A DNA stretch of 64,000 nucleotides, from contig NZ_JACCBF010000001.1 in assembly GCF_013409625.1 (NCBI RefSeq), positions 5,397,001 to 5,461,000 on the forward strand. Direction: 5' to 3'. Position numbers and translations under genes: made by a program. Shown piece after piece: positions 42,387 to 51,641 of this stretch; position 1 is the first letter of the stretch, and each line of letters opens with the position of its first letter. Source of the stretch: Nocardioides kongjuensis. Lineage in GTDB: Bacteria > Actinomycetota > Actinomycetes > Propionibacteriales > Nocardioidaceae. The notes beneath the pieces were generated by a model that was not told the DNA's origin, made no database searches, and saw only the letters and a program-made list of their open reading frames with translations.

Positions 42387-43669
42387 GCAAGCACGACGCC
42401 GTCGAGGTCATCCACGCCAAGCGCGACGGGGGCACCCTGACCACCAGCCAGATCGACTGGATGGTCGACGCCTACACCCGCGCCGCCGTCGCCGACGAGC
42501 AGATGTCCTCGCTGCTGATGGCGATCCTCCTCAACGGCATGGACCGTCGAGAGATCGCCGACTGGACCGCGGCGATGATCGCCTCCGGCGAGCGGATGGA
42601 CTTCTCCTCCCTGTCGCGGCCCACGGCCGACAAGCACTCCACGGGCGGCGTGGGCGACAAGATCACGCTGCCGCTGGCGCCGCTGGTCGCGGCGTGCGGG
42701 GTCGCCGTGCCCCAGTTGTCGGGGCGGGGCCTGGGCCACACCGGCGGCACCCTCGACAAGCTGGAGTCGATCCCCGGCTGGCGCGCGCTGCTCTCCAACG
42801 AGGAGATGCTGGCGCAGCTCGAGTCGGTCGGCGCGGTGATCTGCGCGGCCGGCGACGGCCTCGCGCCCGCCGACAAGAAGCTCTACGCCCTGCGCGACGT
42901 CACCGGCACCGTCGAGGCGATCCCGCTCATCGCCTCCTCGATCATGAGCAAGAAGATCGCCGAGGGCACCGGTGCGCTGGTGCTGGACGTCAAGGTCGGC
43001 TCCGGGGCGTTCATGAAGGACGTCGACAAGGCACGCGAGCTCGCCGAGGTGATGGTCGCGCTCGGCAAGGACGCCGGCGTCCACACCGTCGCCCTGCTCA
43101 CCGACATGTCGGTGCCGCTCGGGTTCACCGCCGGCAACGCCATCGAGGTCGCCGAGTCGGTCGAGGTGCTCGCCGGCGGGGGACCGGCCGACGTCGTCGA
43201 GCTGACCCTCGCCCTGGCCCGCGAGATGCTCGCCGGTGCCGGCCGCGACGACATCGATCCCGCCGACAAGCTGGCCGACGGCTCCGCGATGGACGCCTGG
43301 CGCCGCATGATCCAGGCCCAGGGTGGCGATCCCGACGCCGAGCTGCCGGTGGCGCGCGAGCAGCACGTCGTCGTGGCGCCCGCCGACGGCGTGCTCACCC
43401 GCCTCGACGCCCTGGCGGTCGGTGTGGCCGCCTGGCGGCTGGGTGCGGGCCGCGAGCGCAAGGAGGACCCGGTGCAGGCCGGAGCCGGTGTCGTGTGGCA
43501 CGCCCGTCCCGGTGACGTGGTGCGCGCAGGGGAGGCGCTGTTCACCCTGCACACCGACACGCCCGAGCGCTTCGAGCGGGCGCTCGCCTCGCTGGAGGGT
43601 GGCTACGAGGTGGCAGCGGCCGGGACGCCGTTCACGCCCCGGCCGCTGGTCATCGACCGCGTGAGCTGA
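42383..43669 (+). CDS. deoA: Thymidine phosphorylase (pyrimidine-nucleoside phosphorylase)
   Basis: Phosphorolysis of thymidine and deoxyuridine (possibly uridine) to the base and sugar-1-phosphate; 428 residues. Seen: family signature SGRGLGHTGGTLDKLESIPG, phosphate and base site KHSTGGVGDK and SSIMSKKIAEGTGALVLDVKVGSGAF, and the C-terminal alpha/beta domain. The GTG start overlaps the cdd stop. The gene abuts allG end to end (43669/43670) with no room for a terminator. Confidence 0.95.
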   Translation: MSKHDAVEVIHAKRDGGTLTTSQIDWMVDAYTRAAVADEQMSSLLMAILLNGMDRREIADWTAAMIASGERMDFSSLSRPTADKHSTGGVGDKITLPLAPLVAACGVAVPQLSGRGLGHTGGTLDKLESIPGWRALLSNEEMLAQLESVGAVICAAGDGLAPADKKLYALRDVTGTVEAIPLIASSIMSKKIAEGTGALVLDVKVGSGAFMKDVDKARELAEVMVALGKDAGVHTVALLTDMSVPLGFTAGNAIEVAESVEVLAGGGPADVVELTLALAREMLAGAGRDDIDPADKLADGSAMDAWRRMIQAQGGDPDAELPVAREQHVVVAPADGVLTRLDALAVGVAAWRLGAGRERKEDPVQAGAGVVWHARPGDVVRAGEALFTLHTDTPERFERALASLEGGYEVAAAGTPFTPRPLVIDRVS

Positions 43670-45088
43670 TCAGCCGCGCGCCCGGGTGCGCCGGGCGAGC
43701 TCGGCCAGCGCAGCGGGGAAGATCGACGCGGGCGGGGTGACCAGGCCGGCGCCGACCTGGCCGACGCCGGCGACCTTGCCGGCCATGCCGGTGTTGATCT
43801 GCGGCAGGATGCCGGTCCGGCACACCGAGGTGACGTCGATGCCGGTGGCGGCACCGGCGAAGTCGAGGACCGGGATCGGCCAGCGGTTGTTCTCGCCGAT
43901 CGTGATCTCCCGCATCCGGCGGCTGGTGGCCAGCGCGTCGGGCACGGTGCCGCCGACGAACCGCACGATGGCGGGCGCGGCGGCCATGGCGAATCCCCCG
44001 ATGCCGGCGGTCTCGGTGATGGCCGAGTCGCCGATGTCGGGGTTGGCGTCGTCCGGGCCGTAGTCGCCGAGGAACAGGCCGTCGGCGAGCTGCGCCGGTC
44101 CGGTGAACCACTGGTCGCCGGTGCCGGAGACCTGGATGCCGAAGTCCGTGCCGTTGCGGGCCATCGCGACGACCATCGTCGAGCCGGGCACGTCGCGCGC
44201 GGCGTCGAGCGCGAGCTTGCAGGCCGGCATCGCGACGTTGAGGAAGAAGTGGTCGTTGCCGCCCATGAACGCGAACGCCTCGGCGACCTCCTCCGAGGAC
44301 CGCGAGGAGCGGACCATCGACGGCGCGATGTCGCGCAGCAGCATCAGGGTCCCGGCGCGGTTGCGGTTGTGCGCCTCGTCGCCCATCTGCAGCATCTGGC
44401 CGAGGATCGCGGTCGCGTCGACCGGACCCGCGGCGGAGACGGCCTCGCCGAGCAGCGGGCCGAGCACGTCGCGCATCCAGCGCAGCCGCTCCAGCACCTC
44501 GGGGCCGTAGGCGCCGTAGCGCAGCACCTTGCCGAGTCCCTCGTTCAGCGAGCAGTAGGTACGACGCCCCGTGGCCGGGTCCTCGAGGACGAACATCCAC
44601 ATCGACGGCGAGACCACGCCGGCCATCGGGCCGACCGCGCTGCGGTGGTGGCACGGCTCGAGGGACACGTTCGCACCCGAGGCGAACAGCGCCTCGGCGT
44701 CCTCCGGGTCCTCGACCAGGCCCTCGAAGGCGGCCGCGCCCATCAGCGCACCGCGCAGCGGGCCGGACGCGCGCGCCCACTCGATCGGCGGACCGGCGTG
44801 CAGGAACTGGCCCTTCTCGAGGCCGAGCAGCTCGGAGGCCGGCGCGACGCCGACGAGCATGGCCTGCACGTCGAGCATCCGGGAGACCGCGAGGGCGTTG
44901 GCGTCGCGGCGCAGCGGGTCGGCGGCCACGGTCGCGAGGTCGTCGGCGGTGCCGTCCATCGGCGGCTTCCACTCGACCCGCTCGACCGGCACGGCCTGGT
45001 TGGCCACGGCGGTGGCGAACATGTCGGCGCCGACCGCGGCGACGGCGGTGGGAGCGGTGCTGGGCAGGCTGACGGTTCGGGCGGTCAT
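43670..45088 (-). CDS. allG: AllG/YlbE family (DUF1116) carbamoyltransferase subunit
   Basis: A 472-residue DUF1116 protein. E. coli YlbE of this family has been assigned as AllG, one of three subunits of oxamate carbamoyltransferase, which splits oxalurate with phosphate into oxamate and carbamoyl phosphate. Seen: VEWKPPMDGTADDL near the start, LEPCHHRSAVGPMAGVVSPSMWMFV, GDEAHNRNRAGTLMLLR, FMGGNDHFFLNVAMPACK and VARNGTDFGIQVSG-like MARNGTDFGIQVSG. The ATG overlaps the allF stop as ATGA. No allantoin-pathway gene is nearby, so the true substrate may differ (see findings). Confidence 0.85.
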   Translation of the reverse strand: MTARTVSLPSTAPTAVAAVGADMFATAVANQAVPVERVEWKPPMDGTADDLATVAADPLRRDANALAVSRMLDVQAMLVGVAPASELLGLEKGQFLHAGPPIEWARASGPLRGALMGAAAFEGLVEDPEDAEALFASGANVSLEPCHHRSAVGPMAGVVSPSMWMFVLEDPATGRRTYCSLNEGLGKVLRYGAYGPEVLERLRWMRDVLGPLLGEAVSAAGPVDATAILGQMLQMGDEAHNRNRAGTLMLLRDIAPSMVRSSRSSEEVAEAFAFMGGNDHFFLNVAMPACKLALDAARDVPGSTMVVAMARNGTDFGIQVSGTGDQWFTGPAQLADGLFLGDYGPDDANPDIGDSAITETAGIGGFAMAAAPAIVRFVGGTVPDALATSRRMREITIGENNRWPIPVLDFAGAATGIDVTSVCRTGILPQINTGMAGKVAGVGQVGAGLVTPPASIFPAALAELARRTRARG

Positions 45089-46560
45089 CGGGCGGCTCCG
45101 TTCACGAGGGCGATCGCGCGGCGGGTGGCCGCGGCGTTGGACAGGTGGACCTCGGCGCCGGCGGCGGCGAGCGCCTCGGCCTGACGGGTGAGGCCCTGCG
45201 GGTCGGTCGACGTCCCGACGCAGGCGACGACGACGGGCACCTCGCGCACCGCGCGGGCAGCGGCGATCGCCGGGGCGAGCTCGGCGGCGGGGTCGTCCTG
45301 GGCGCCGTGACCGAGCACGACGTCCATCAAGATGACGGCGGTGTCGGGGTCGGCGGCCACCTTGGCGAGGTGCTCGAGGCGCAGCGTGGGGTCGATCATC
45401 GGGTGCGCCCGGCCGCGGGTGAGGCCGTCGTCGCCGAAGTCGATCATCACGTGGCCGTCGGCGACCAGGCTCGCGTCGAGCGCGAGCTCCGGCGAGAGCG
45501 GGATGTTGCTGCGGATGCCGCCGAGCTCGGCCGCGGCGAGCAGCATCGCCTCGTCGCACAGGGTGCCGCCGACGAACAGGCCGCGCAGCGCGGTGCCGCC
45601 GTCGGGGGCGGGGGCGGCGGGGGTGCCCCACACCGGCCACTCGGGCACGGCGACGCCGAGGTCGCCCAGCAGCGCCTCGGTCTGCGTGGTCAGGTCGGGC
45701 TGGCCCGCGCCGAGCAGCGCGAAGCGCACCGGCGTGCCGAGGTCGGCGGCGTACTTCTCGACGGCGGCGGCCACCTCGGCGGCCGGGGGCTTGGACACGA
45801 CGACGACGTGGCCGACCGAGGGGTCGGCGTCGAGGCGGTCCAGCGCGGTCCGGGTGGAGATGCCGCCGATGGCGGCGGACAGGTCGCGCCCACCGACACC
45901 GAGCGCGGCGGCGACGCCGACACCCGCGGCGTCGAGCAGCGCCAGGACCTGCTGGCAGCCGGTGCCGGACGCGGCGACGATGCCGACCTGCCCCGGCGTG
46001 ACGGTGTTGGCGAAGCCGAGGCCGACGCCGCCGACGACCGCCGTGCCGCAGTCCGGGCCCATCACGAGCAGGCCGCGGTCGCGCGCGAGCCGCTTCATCG
46101 CGAGCTCCTGCTCGACCGGCACGTTGTCGCTGAAGATCATCACGTCGACGCCGGCGTCGAGGGCGTCCATCGCCTCGACCAGGGCCGAGGCGCCGGGGAC
46201 CGACACCAGCGCCAGGTCGCCGCCCGCCCGGCGCAGCGCGGAGGCGGTGGTGCGTGGCGGCTCGGTGACCTCGCCGCCCGGCGAGCCCTTCCGGGCCGCG
46301 GCCAGGGCGGCGTCGACGGCGGCGAGCGCGGCAGCGAGCGCCGACTCGTCGTCGAGCCGCAGCGCCACGACCATGTCGTTGGTGCTGGTGGCAGGCAGCG
46401 TGAAGCCCATGCCCTGGAGCACCTCCACGTTCAGCTCGGTGGCCATCGCCACCTGGGCGGCGGCGACACCGGGGGTGGCGGCGACGTCCCGGCTCACCTG
46501 CAGCAGCGCGACGCTGTCGGCGTACGCACCGGGCCGGATCTCGACGTGCTCGATGGTCAT
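45085..46560 (-). CDS. allF: AllF/FdrA family carbamoyltransferase subunit
   Basis: A 491-residue FdrA homologue with a succinyl-CoA-synthetase-like fold. Seen: VEIRPGAYADSVALLQVSRDV, NVEVLQGMGFTLPATSTNDMVVAL, FSDNVPVEQELAMKRLARDRGLLVMGPDCGT (in two adjacent parts), VGIVAASGTGCQQV and GLFVGGTLCDEAMLLA. E. coli FdrA has been assigned as AllF of oxamate carbamoyltransferase. The start ATG overlaps the allH stop. Middle gene of the minus-strand unit allH-allF-allG. Confidence 0.87.
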   Translation of the reverse strand: MTIEHVEIRPGAYADSVALLQVSRDVAATPGVAAAQVAMATELNVEVLQGMGFTLPATSTNDMVVALRLDDESALAAALAAVDAALAAARKGSPGGEVTEPPRTTASALRRAGGDLALVSVPGASALVEAMDALDAGVDVMIFSDNVPVEQELAMKRLARDRGLLVMGPDCGTAVVGGVGLGFANTVTPGQVGIVAASGTGCQQVLALLDAAGVGVAAALGVGGRDLSAAIGGISTRTALDRLDADPSVGHVVVVSKPPAAEVAAAVEKYAADLGTPVRFALLGAGQPDLTTQTEALLGDLGVAVPEWPVWGTPAAPAPDGGTALRGLFVGGTLCDEAMLLAAAELGGIRSNIPLSPELALDASLVADGHVMIDFGDDGLTRGRAHPMIDPTLRLEHLAKVAADPDTAVILMDVVLGHGAQDDPAAELAPAIAAARAVREVPVVVACVGTSTDPQGLTRQAEALAAAGAEVHLSNAAATRRAIALVNGAAR

Positions 46561-47378
46561 CGAGTGCTCCCTTCAAGGGCTTCATGGATGGGGGAAACGG
46601 GAAGTGCGAGGTGGGCGCCGAGGAGCATCCCGGCGCCCGAGGTGTGGCCGACGGCCAGCAGTACGGCGACCGCGGCGGCCTCGCCCGTGGCGAGGACCGC
46701 GCGGAAGGGCGCGATCGCCTCGCCGGCGACCGCGTGGCGCAGCAGTGCGGCGGACAGGCCGGTGGTGCGGGGGAGGTGCGCCTCGACCGCCCCGGCGAGC
46801 GCGGAGGTGTCGCGCCCGGCCGCCCGGGCGGCGACCAGCCAGCCGGCCAGCACGTCGTCGCCGACCGGGGTGAGCCCGTCGCCGCGGCCCACCAGGGCGG
46901 GGACGGCGGCCGGGTCGCCGGCGGCGAGCAGGTCGAGGGCGTCGGCCGGCAGCTGGTCGCGGGCGGGGGACAGGTCGGCAGCGAGTGGGGGGAGGGAGGA
47001 AGCGAGCCGCGGGACCGCGAAGGAGACCAGGCGCGTCACCGCGACCGCCAGCGGCCCGACCCGCAGCAGGCCGTCGCCCACGACGACCGGGTCGCCCACG
47101 GCGACCTCGGGCAGCTCGGCGAGCGTGGTCAGCACGCCGCAGGGAACGTGCACCGCGCCCCGGGCGAGCACACCGACGACGCCGACGACACCGCCGACGA
47201 CACCGCCGACGACACCGCCGACGACACCGCCGACGACACCGCCGGCCGCGCCGCCGAGGTCGGCGTACACCGCCTGGCGCCCGGCGTGCACGACCACGCC
47301 GCTCACCGGTGGCTCCGCGAGCAGGGCACGCAGCGCCGGTGAACCGGCACCACCGACCGCTGAATCCACCCTTCGCAC
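46557..47378 (-). CDS. allH: AllH family (DUF2877) carbamoyltransferase subunit
   Basis: A 273-residue DUF2877 protein, the third subunit type of oxamate carbamoyltransferase. The conserved C-terminal half has LVGRGDGLTPVGDDVLAGWLVA and VGHTSGAGMLLGAHLAL. The N-terminal part carries an odd insertion of Gly-Gly-Val-Val repeats (about residues 45-70) encoded by a 12-base tandem repeat. GTG 47378 is chosen because minus-strand TAGCGT lies 7 bases upstream. First gene of allH-allF-allG, divergent from pucR. Confidence 0.82.
   Translation of the reverse strand: MRRVDSAVGGAGSPALRALLAEPPVSGVVVHAGRQAVYADLGGAAGGVVGGVVGGVVGGVVGGVVGVVGVLARGAVHVPCGVLTTLAELPEVAVGDPVVVGDGLLRVGPLAVAVTRLVSFAVPRLASSLPPLAADLSPARDQLPADALDLLAAGDPAAVPALVGRGDGLTPVGDDVLAGWLVAARAAGRDTSALAGAVEAHLPRTTGLSAALLRHAVAGEAIAPFRAVLATGEAAAVAVLLAVGHTSGAGMLLGAHLALPVSPIHEALEGSTR
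47181..47240. repeat. 12-base tandem repeat inside allH
   Basis: Five perfect head-to-tail copies of GCCGACGACACC, preceded by a degenerate copy. On the coding (minus) strand each unit encodes Gly-Gly-Val-Val, so copy-number change keeps the reading frame and alters only the length of a hydrophobic Gly/Val stretch. Confidence 0.9.
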
Positions 47379-47385
47379 TTCTGGG

Positions 47386-47406
47386 ACGCTAACGGCTGGG
47401 TAAGGT
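47386..47406. promoter_or_regulatory. Back-to-back promoters of allH and pucR
   Basis: Only 35 bases separate the two start codons. Minus-strand TAGCGT (47386-47391) lies 7 bases before the allH GTG 47378, and plus-strand TAAGGT (47401-47406) lies 7 bases before ATG 47414. Both mRNAs would be leaderless and each -35 region would fall inside the other gene. Confidence 0.5.
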
Positions 47407-47413
47407 GCATCGA

Positions 47414-48727
47414 ATGGTGAGCATTGCCAACGTCCGGGCAGAAGTCGGGCAAGAGTTGATAGCCACCGGCGGGGGCGGCATCCCGCACGATGGCGTCATG
47501 GACACGGAGGAGCTGGCCGAGGCGCTCGCCCAGCTCGTGCTGGCCGGGGCCGACCTCGGTGAGCTGGTCGCCGCGATCGGCGACGCCCTCGACGTGCACG
47601 TCGCGGTCACGACCACGGACGGCCGCGAGCGCGCGGCGCGCATCGACGACGCCATGCGCGAGCGGATCTCCGCGGCCGGGCTGACCGACGAGACCGGCCG
47701 GCTGCGGGTCGAGTGGCTGGGGGACCGGGGCGGCCACGAGGGCCAGCCGGTGGCCGGCGCCCACGTGCACCGCGAGCCGCTGGCCGCGCCCAACCAGGCC
47801 CTCGGCCACCTGGTCGCGGTGGCCGAGCACGGGATGGTGCCCCAGCAGGTCGTCGCGCTGCAGCGCGCGGCGACGGCCGTGTCGCTGTGGATCACCCGCG
47901 AGCAGGCGGTGTCCGCGGTGGAGAACAAGTACCGCGGTGACTTCCTGCGCGACGTGTTCCTCGGCCGCGCCGGCACCGACGACTTCGTCCGCGAGCACGT
48001 CGTCGGCTTCGGCTGGGACCTGAGCCGCCCGAGCGTCGTGCTCGCCGCGCAGATCGACCCGCAGCCGACGTACCAGGCCCCGGCCTCGGCCGAGGACCGC
48101 CGCCACTGGCAGGAGCGCTTCGCCAACGCCTGGCGCCAGGTCGCCGCCTCCGTCGACCGCGCCATCCCGATCGCCGACTTCGGCTCCGAGGTGGTGGCGG
48201 TGCTGCCGGCCGAGGACGCCGAGGCCACGGCCGCGCTCGTACGACGGCTGGTCGTCGCCGTCGCCGGTGACAAGGGCGGCGGGCGCCGTCCGTTCACCGC
48301 CGGGGTCGGCCGCGTGACGTCGAGCCCGTCCGGGCTGCCGGACAGCTACACCCAGGCGCGCCGCGCGCTCGAGGTCGGCAGGAGGTTCCGGGGACCGAGC
48401 ACGACCACCTGGTTCGACGACCTCGGCCTGCACCGGCTGATCGCGATGGTGCCCGACACCGAGGAGCTGCGGGCCTTCGCGCACGACGTGCTCGGTGAGC
48501 TGGCCGGCTCCTCCGAGGAGGCGGTCACCCTGCGCGAGACGCTGCAGGTCCTGCTCAACACCAACTTCAACGTGGCCGAGGCCGCGCGCACGCAGTTCTT
48601 CCACTACAACACGATGCGCTACCGGGTCGGGAAGCTCGAGCGGATGCTCGGGCCGGTCGCGTCGGACCAGAACCTGCGTCTCGACGTCGCCGTCGCGCTG
48701 AAGGTGCTCGAGGTCGTCAGCCGGTGA
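47414..48727 (+). CDS. PucR-family transcriptional regulator
   Basis: A 437-residue regulator. The C-terminus has the PucR helix-turn-helix pattern LRETLQVLLNTNFNVAEAARTQFFHYNTMRYRVGKLERMLG (spread over the last 75 residues); the middle is a GGDEF-like domain typical of CdaR/PucR proteins. The family controls purine and related nitrogen-compound catabolism. Its position between allHFG and the uracil permease-Mo hydroxylase genes makes it the likely local regulator. ATG 47414 fits TAAGGT upstream; ATG 47499 is an alternative start. Confidence 0.88.
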   Translation: MVSIANVRAEVGQELIATGGGGIPHDGVMDTEELAEALAQLVLAGADLGELVAAIGDALDVHVAVTTTDGRERAARIDDAMRERISAAGLTDETGRLRVEWLGDRGGHEGQPVAGAHVHREPLAAPNQALGHLVAVAEHGMVPQQVVALQRAATAVSLWITREQAVSAVENKYRGDFLRDVFLGRAGTDDFVREHVVGFGWDLSRPSVVLAAQIDPQPTYQAPASAEDRRHWQERFANAWRQVAASVDRAIPIADFGSEVVAVLPAEDAEATAALVRRLVVAVAGDKGGGRRPFTAGVGRVTSSPSGLPDSYTQARRALEVGRRFRGPSTTTWFDDLGLHRLIAMVPDTEELRAFAHDVLGELAGSSEEAVTLRETLQVLLNTNFNVAEAARTQFFHYNTMRYRVGKLERMLGPVASDQNLRLDVAVALKVLEVVSR

Positions 48728-48819
48728 CTGCCGCGGACGTCGTGATGACGGCGGTGTGAACCGGTCGGGAATCGCGGGCAACTTCCGCCAGCAGTTCCCC
48801 GGGATCCTTTGGCGAATGT

Positions 48820-48853
48820 GGCCAGTGAGGTGTGATCTGGCCCTCAATAGGTT
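48820..48853 (+). promoter_or_regulatory. Inverted repeat and -10 of the uracil-degradation operon
   Basis: GGCCAG (48820-48825) and CTGGCC (48837-48842) form a dyad with 11 bases between, directly upstream of TAGGTT (48848-48853), a probable -10. The dyad covers the expected -35 region, so a bound dimer such as PucR could control the permease operon. The remaining leader contains AGGAGGA before the ATG. Confidence 0.42.
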
Positions 48854-48916
48854 GGTGAGTCTCGGGAGCCCCTAGCGGGACCAGTGAGCACAGCCCCAGA
48901 TTCAGGAGGACTCAGC

Positions 48917-50281
48917 ATGTCGATGTTCAAGTGGGAGGTCGTGGATCCCGCGCCGGGCCAGCCGGTCGCGCCGAACCAGCGACTTCCGTGGGGTCGGACC
49001 GTAGGCCTGGGAGCACAGCACGTCGTCGCCATGTTCGGCGCGACGTTCGTGTTCCCGATCGTGATGGGCCTCGACCCGAACCTCGCCATCATGTTCTCGG
49101 GTCTGTGCACGATCGGCTTCCTGCTGATCTGCAACAACAAGGTGCCGAGCTACCTCGGCACCAGCGCGTCCTTCGTCGCCGGTGTGGCCGCCATCCGTGC
49201 GCAGGGTGGTGACTCGGCCGACGTCACCGGCGCGATCCTGGTCGCCGGCCTGGTGCTCGCCGCGATCGGAGTCGCCGTCCACTTCGCCGGCGCCGGCCTG
49301 ATCCACAAGATCCTGCCGCCCGCCGTCACCGGTGCGGTCGTCATGCTGATCGGCTTCAACCTGGCGCCCGTCGTGGCCGGCATCTACTGGCCGCAGGACC
49401 AGTGGATCGCGCTCGCCACCGCGGCGTTCATGGTCTGTGCCGCCGTGCTGCTGCCGGGCTTCTGGTCGCGGATCGCGGTGTTCCTGGCCCTCGTGTTCGG
49501 CTACGTCGCCTCCGTGCTCGCCGACAAGATCTTCGGCGCGATCACCTCCGTGACGCCCGTGTCGGGTGGCCAGGCCGTCGAGCACGACCGCGTCTCCTGG
49601 GCCGGCGTGAAGGCTGCCGACTGGATCGGCTTCCCGAGCGGCAAGCTCGCCGACGGCGTCTCGGTCGTCCACGGCCCGAGCTTCTCGATGACCTTCATCC
49701 TGCTCGTCCTGCCCGGCGTCATCGCCCTCATCGCCGAGAACACCGGCCACGTGAAGGCCGTCGCCGAGATGACCGGCGACAACCTCGACCCGTACATGGG
49801 CCGCGCGATCGCCGCCGACGGCGCCGCCACCGCGTTCGCCAGCGTCTTCGGCGGATCGCCGACCACGACGTACGCCGAGAACATCGGCGTCATGGGTGCG
49901 ACCAAGGTCTACTCCACCGCGGCCTACTACGTCGCCGGCGTCGTCGCGATCCTGCTCGGCCTGTGCCCGAAGTTCGGCGCGATCGTCAACGCCACCCCGG
50001 GCGGTGTCCTCGGCGGCATCACCGTCGTGCTCTACGGCATGATCGGCCTGGTCGGCGCCAAGATCTGGGTCGAGAACAACGTCGACTTCGGCAACCCGGT
50101 CAACATGGTCGGCCTCGCCGGCGGCCTGATCGCCGGCATCGGCGGCGTGACGCTCAAGATCACCGACGACTTCGAGCTCGGTGGCATCGCCCTGGGCACC
50201 ATCCTCGTCATCGTCTTCTTCCACCTCGTGAAGGGACGCTCCGTCGACGCCACTTCGGGAGAGGTGACCAAGAGGCTGTGA
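48917..50281 (+). CDS. Uracil-type NCS2 permease (UraA/RutG-like)
   Basis: A 454-residue nucleobase:cation symporter with about 14 hydrophobic segments. Seen: LGAQHVVAMFGATFVFPIVMG (the QH motif in helix 1), SFVAGVAAI, the Glu-containing IALIAENTGHVKAVAEMTG, and GGSPTTTYAENIGVMGATKVYS. The last motif matches UraA-type uracil permeases and not the xanthine/urate type. AGGAGGA lies 6 bases before ATG 48917. Its stop overlaps the next start (GTGA), so the transporter is coupled to the Mo-hydroxylase genes, which points to uracil or a close relative as their substrate. Confidence 0.88.
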   Translation: MSMFKWEVVDPAPGQPVAPNQRLPWGRTVGLGAQHVVAMFGATFVFPIVMGLDPNLAIMFSGLCTIGFLLICNNKVPSYLGTSASFVAGVAAIRAQGGDSADVTGAILVAGLVLAAIGVAVHFAGAGLIHKILPPAVTGAVVMLIGFNLAPVVAGIYWPQDQWIALATAAFMVCAAVLLPGFWSRIAVFLALVFGYVASVLADKIFGAITSVTPVSGGQAVEHDRVSWAGVKAADWIGFPSGKLADGVSVVHGPSFSMTFILLVLPGVIALIAENTGHVKAVAEMTGDNLDPYMGRAIAADGAATAFASVFGGSPTTTYAENIGVMGATKVYSTAAYYVAGVVAILLGLCPKFGAIVNATPGGVLGGITVVLYGMIGLVGAKIWVENNVDFGNPVNMVGLAGGLIAGIGGVTLKITDDFELGGIALGTILVIVFFHLVKGRSVDATSGEVTKRL

Positions 50282-51140
50282 AGCCCGCACCCTTCGACTA
50301 CGCCCGGCCGGGGACCCTGGAGGAAGCCCTTCAGGCCCTGGCCGGGCACCCGGAGGCCAAGGTCCTCGCCGGAGGACAGAGCCTCGTCCCCCTCCTCTCG
50401 ATGCGGCTGGCCGCACCGGCGGTGCTGGTCGACATCAACGACCTGCCCGACCTGGACCACGTCCGGGTCAGCGCCGACGGCGTCCGGATCGGCGCCCTCG
50501 CCCGGCACGCCGCGGTCCTCCGTGATCCCGACGTCGCCCGGGTGCAGCCGTTGGTCCCGCTCGCGCTGGCCAACGTCGCGCACGCGACGATCCGCAACCG
50601 CGGCACCACCGTGGGCTCGCTGGTCCACGCGGACGCGGCGGCCGAGATGCCGATGGTGCTGCGGCTGCTGGACGGCTCGCTCGACGTCGTCGGCCCCGGC
50701 GGGCGTCGTACGATCCCCGTCGCCGAGCTCTACGTCGGCCCGCTCGAGTCCAGCCTCCACCACGACGAGATCGCGGTCGAGGCGTTCTTCCCGGCGCTGG
50801 CCAAGCACACCGGGGTTGCGTTCGAGGAGATCGCCCGCCGGCACGGCGACTACGCCATGTGCGGTGTCGCGGCCGTCGTCACCGTCGACGGCGACCGGGT
50901 GGTGTCGGCCAGGGCCGGCTACCTCTCCGTCTCCGACATCCCGACCGTGGTCGACCTGACCGATGCCCTCGACGGCTCGATCAGCGACGCGTCGCTGGCT
51001 GCCGCCGCCGAGGTGGCGCTGGAGCAGCTCGAGCCGGAGACCGACATCCACGCGACGGCCGACTACCGCGCGCACCTCGCCCGGGTGCTGACCGCGCGGG
51101 TCGTGACCGCCGCCCACGAGAACGCACGGGAGGCACGCTC

Positions 51141-51144
<4 letters not shown>
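50278..51144 (+). CDS. Molybdenum hydroxylase FAD subunit (CoxM-like)
   Basis: Medium, FAD-binding subunit of a xanthine dehydrogenase-family enzyme; 288 residues. FAD contacts are visible in KVLAGGQSLVPLLSMRLA and RGTTVGSLVHADAAAEMP. It passes electrons from the Fe-S subunit to NAD or another acceptor. Start GTG 50278 overlaps the permease stop. I infer it belongs to a uracil/thymine dehydrogenase with the next two genes. Confidence 0.9.

Positions 51145-51637
<493 letters not shown>

Positions 51638-51641
<4 letters not shown>

Noticed and set aside
47181..47240. Tandem repeat as a CRISPR array or phase-variation switch
   Set aside because: Units are contiguous without spacers, and 12-base units cannot shift the reading frame.
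48917..50281. Xanthine or urate permease
   Set aside because: The TTTYAENIGVMGATKVYS motif matches uracil-type NCS2 permeases rather than the xanthine/urate type, despite the PucR regulator next door.
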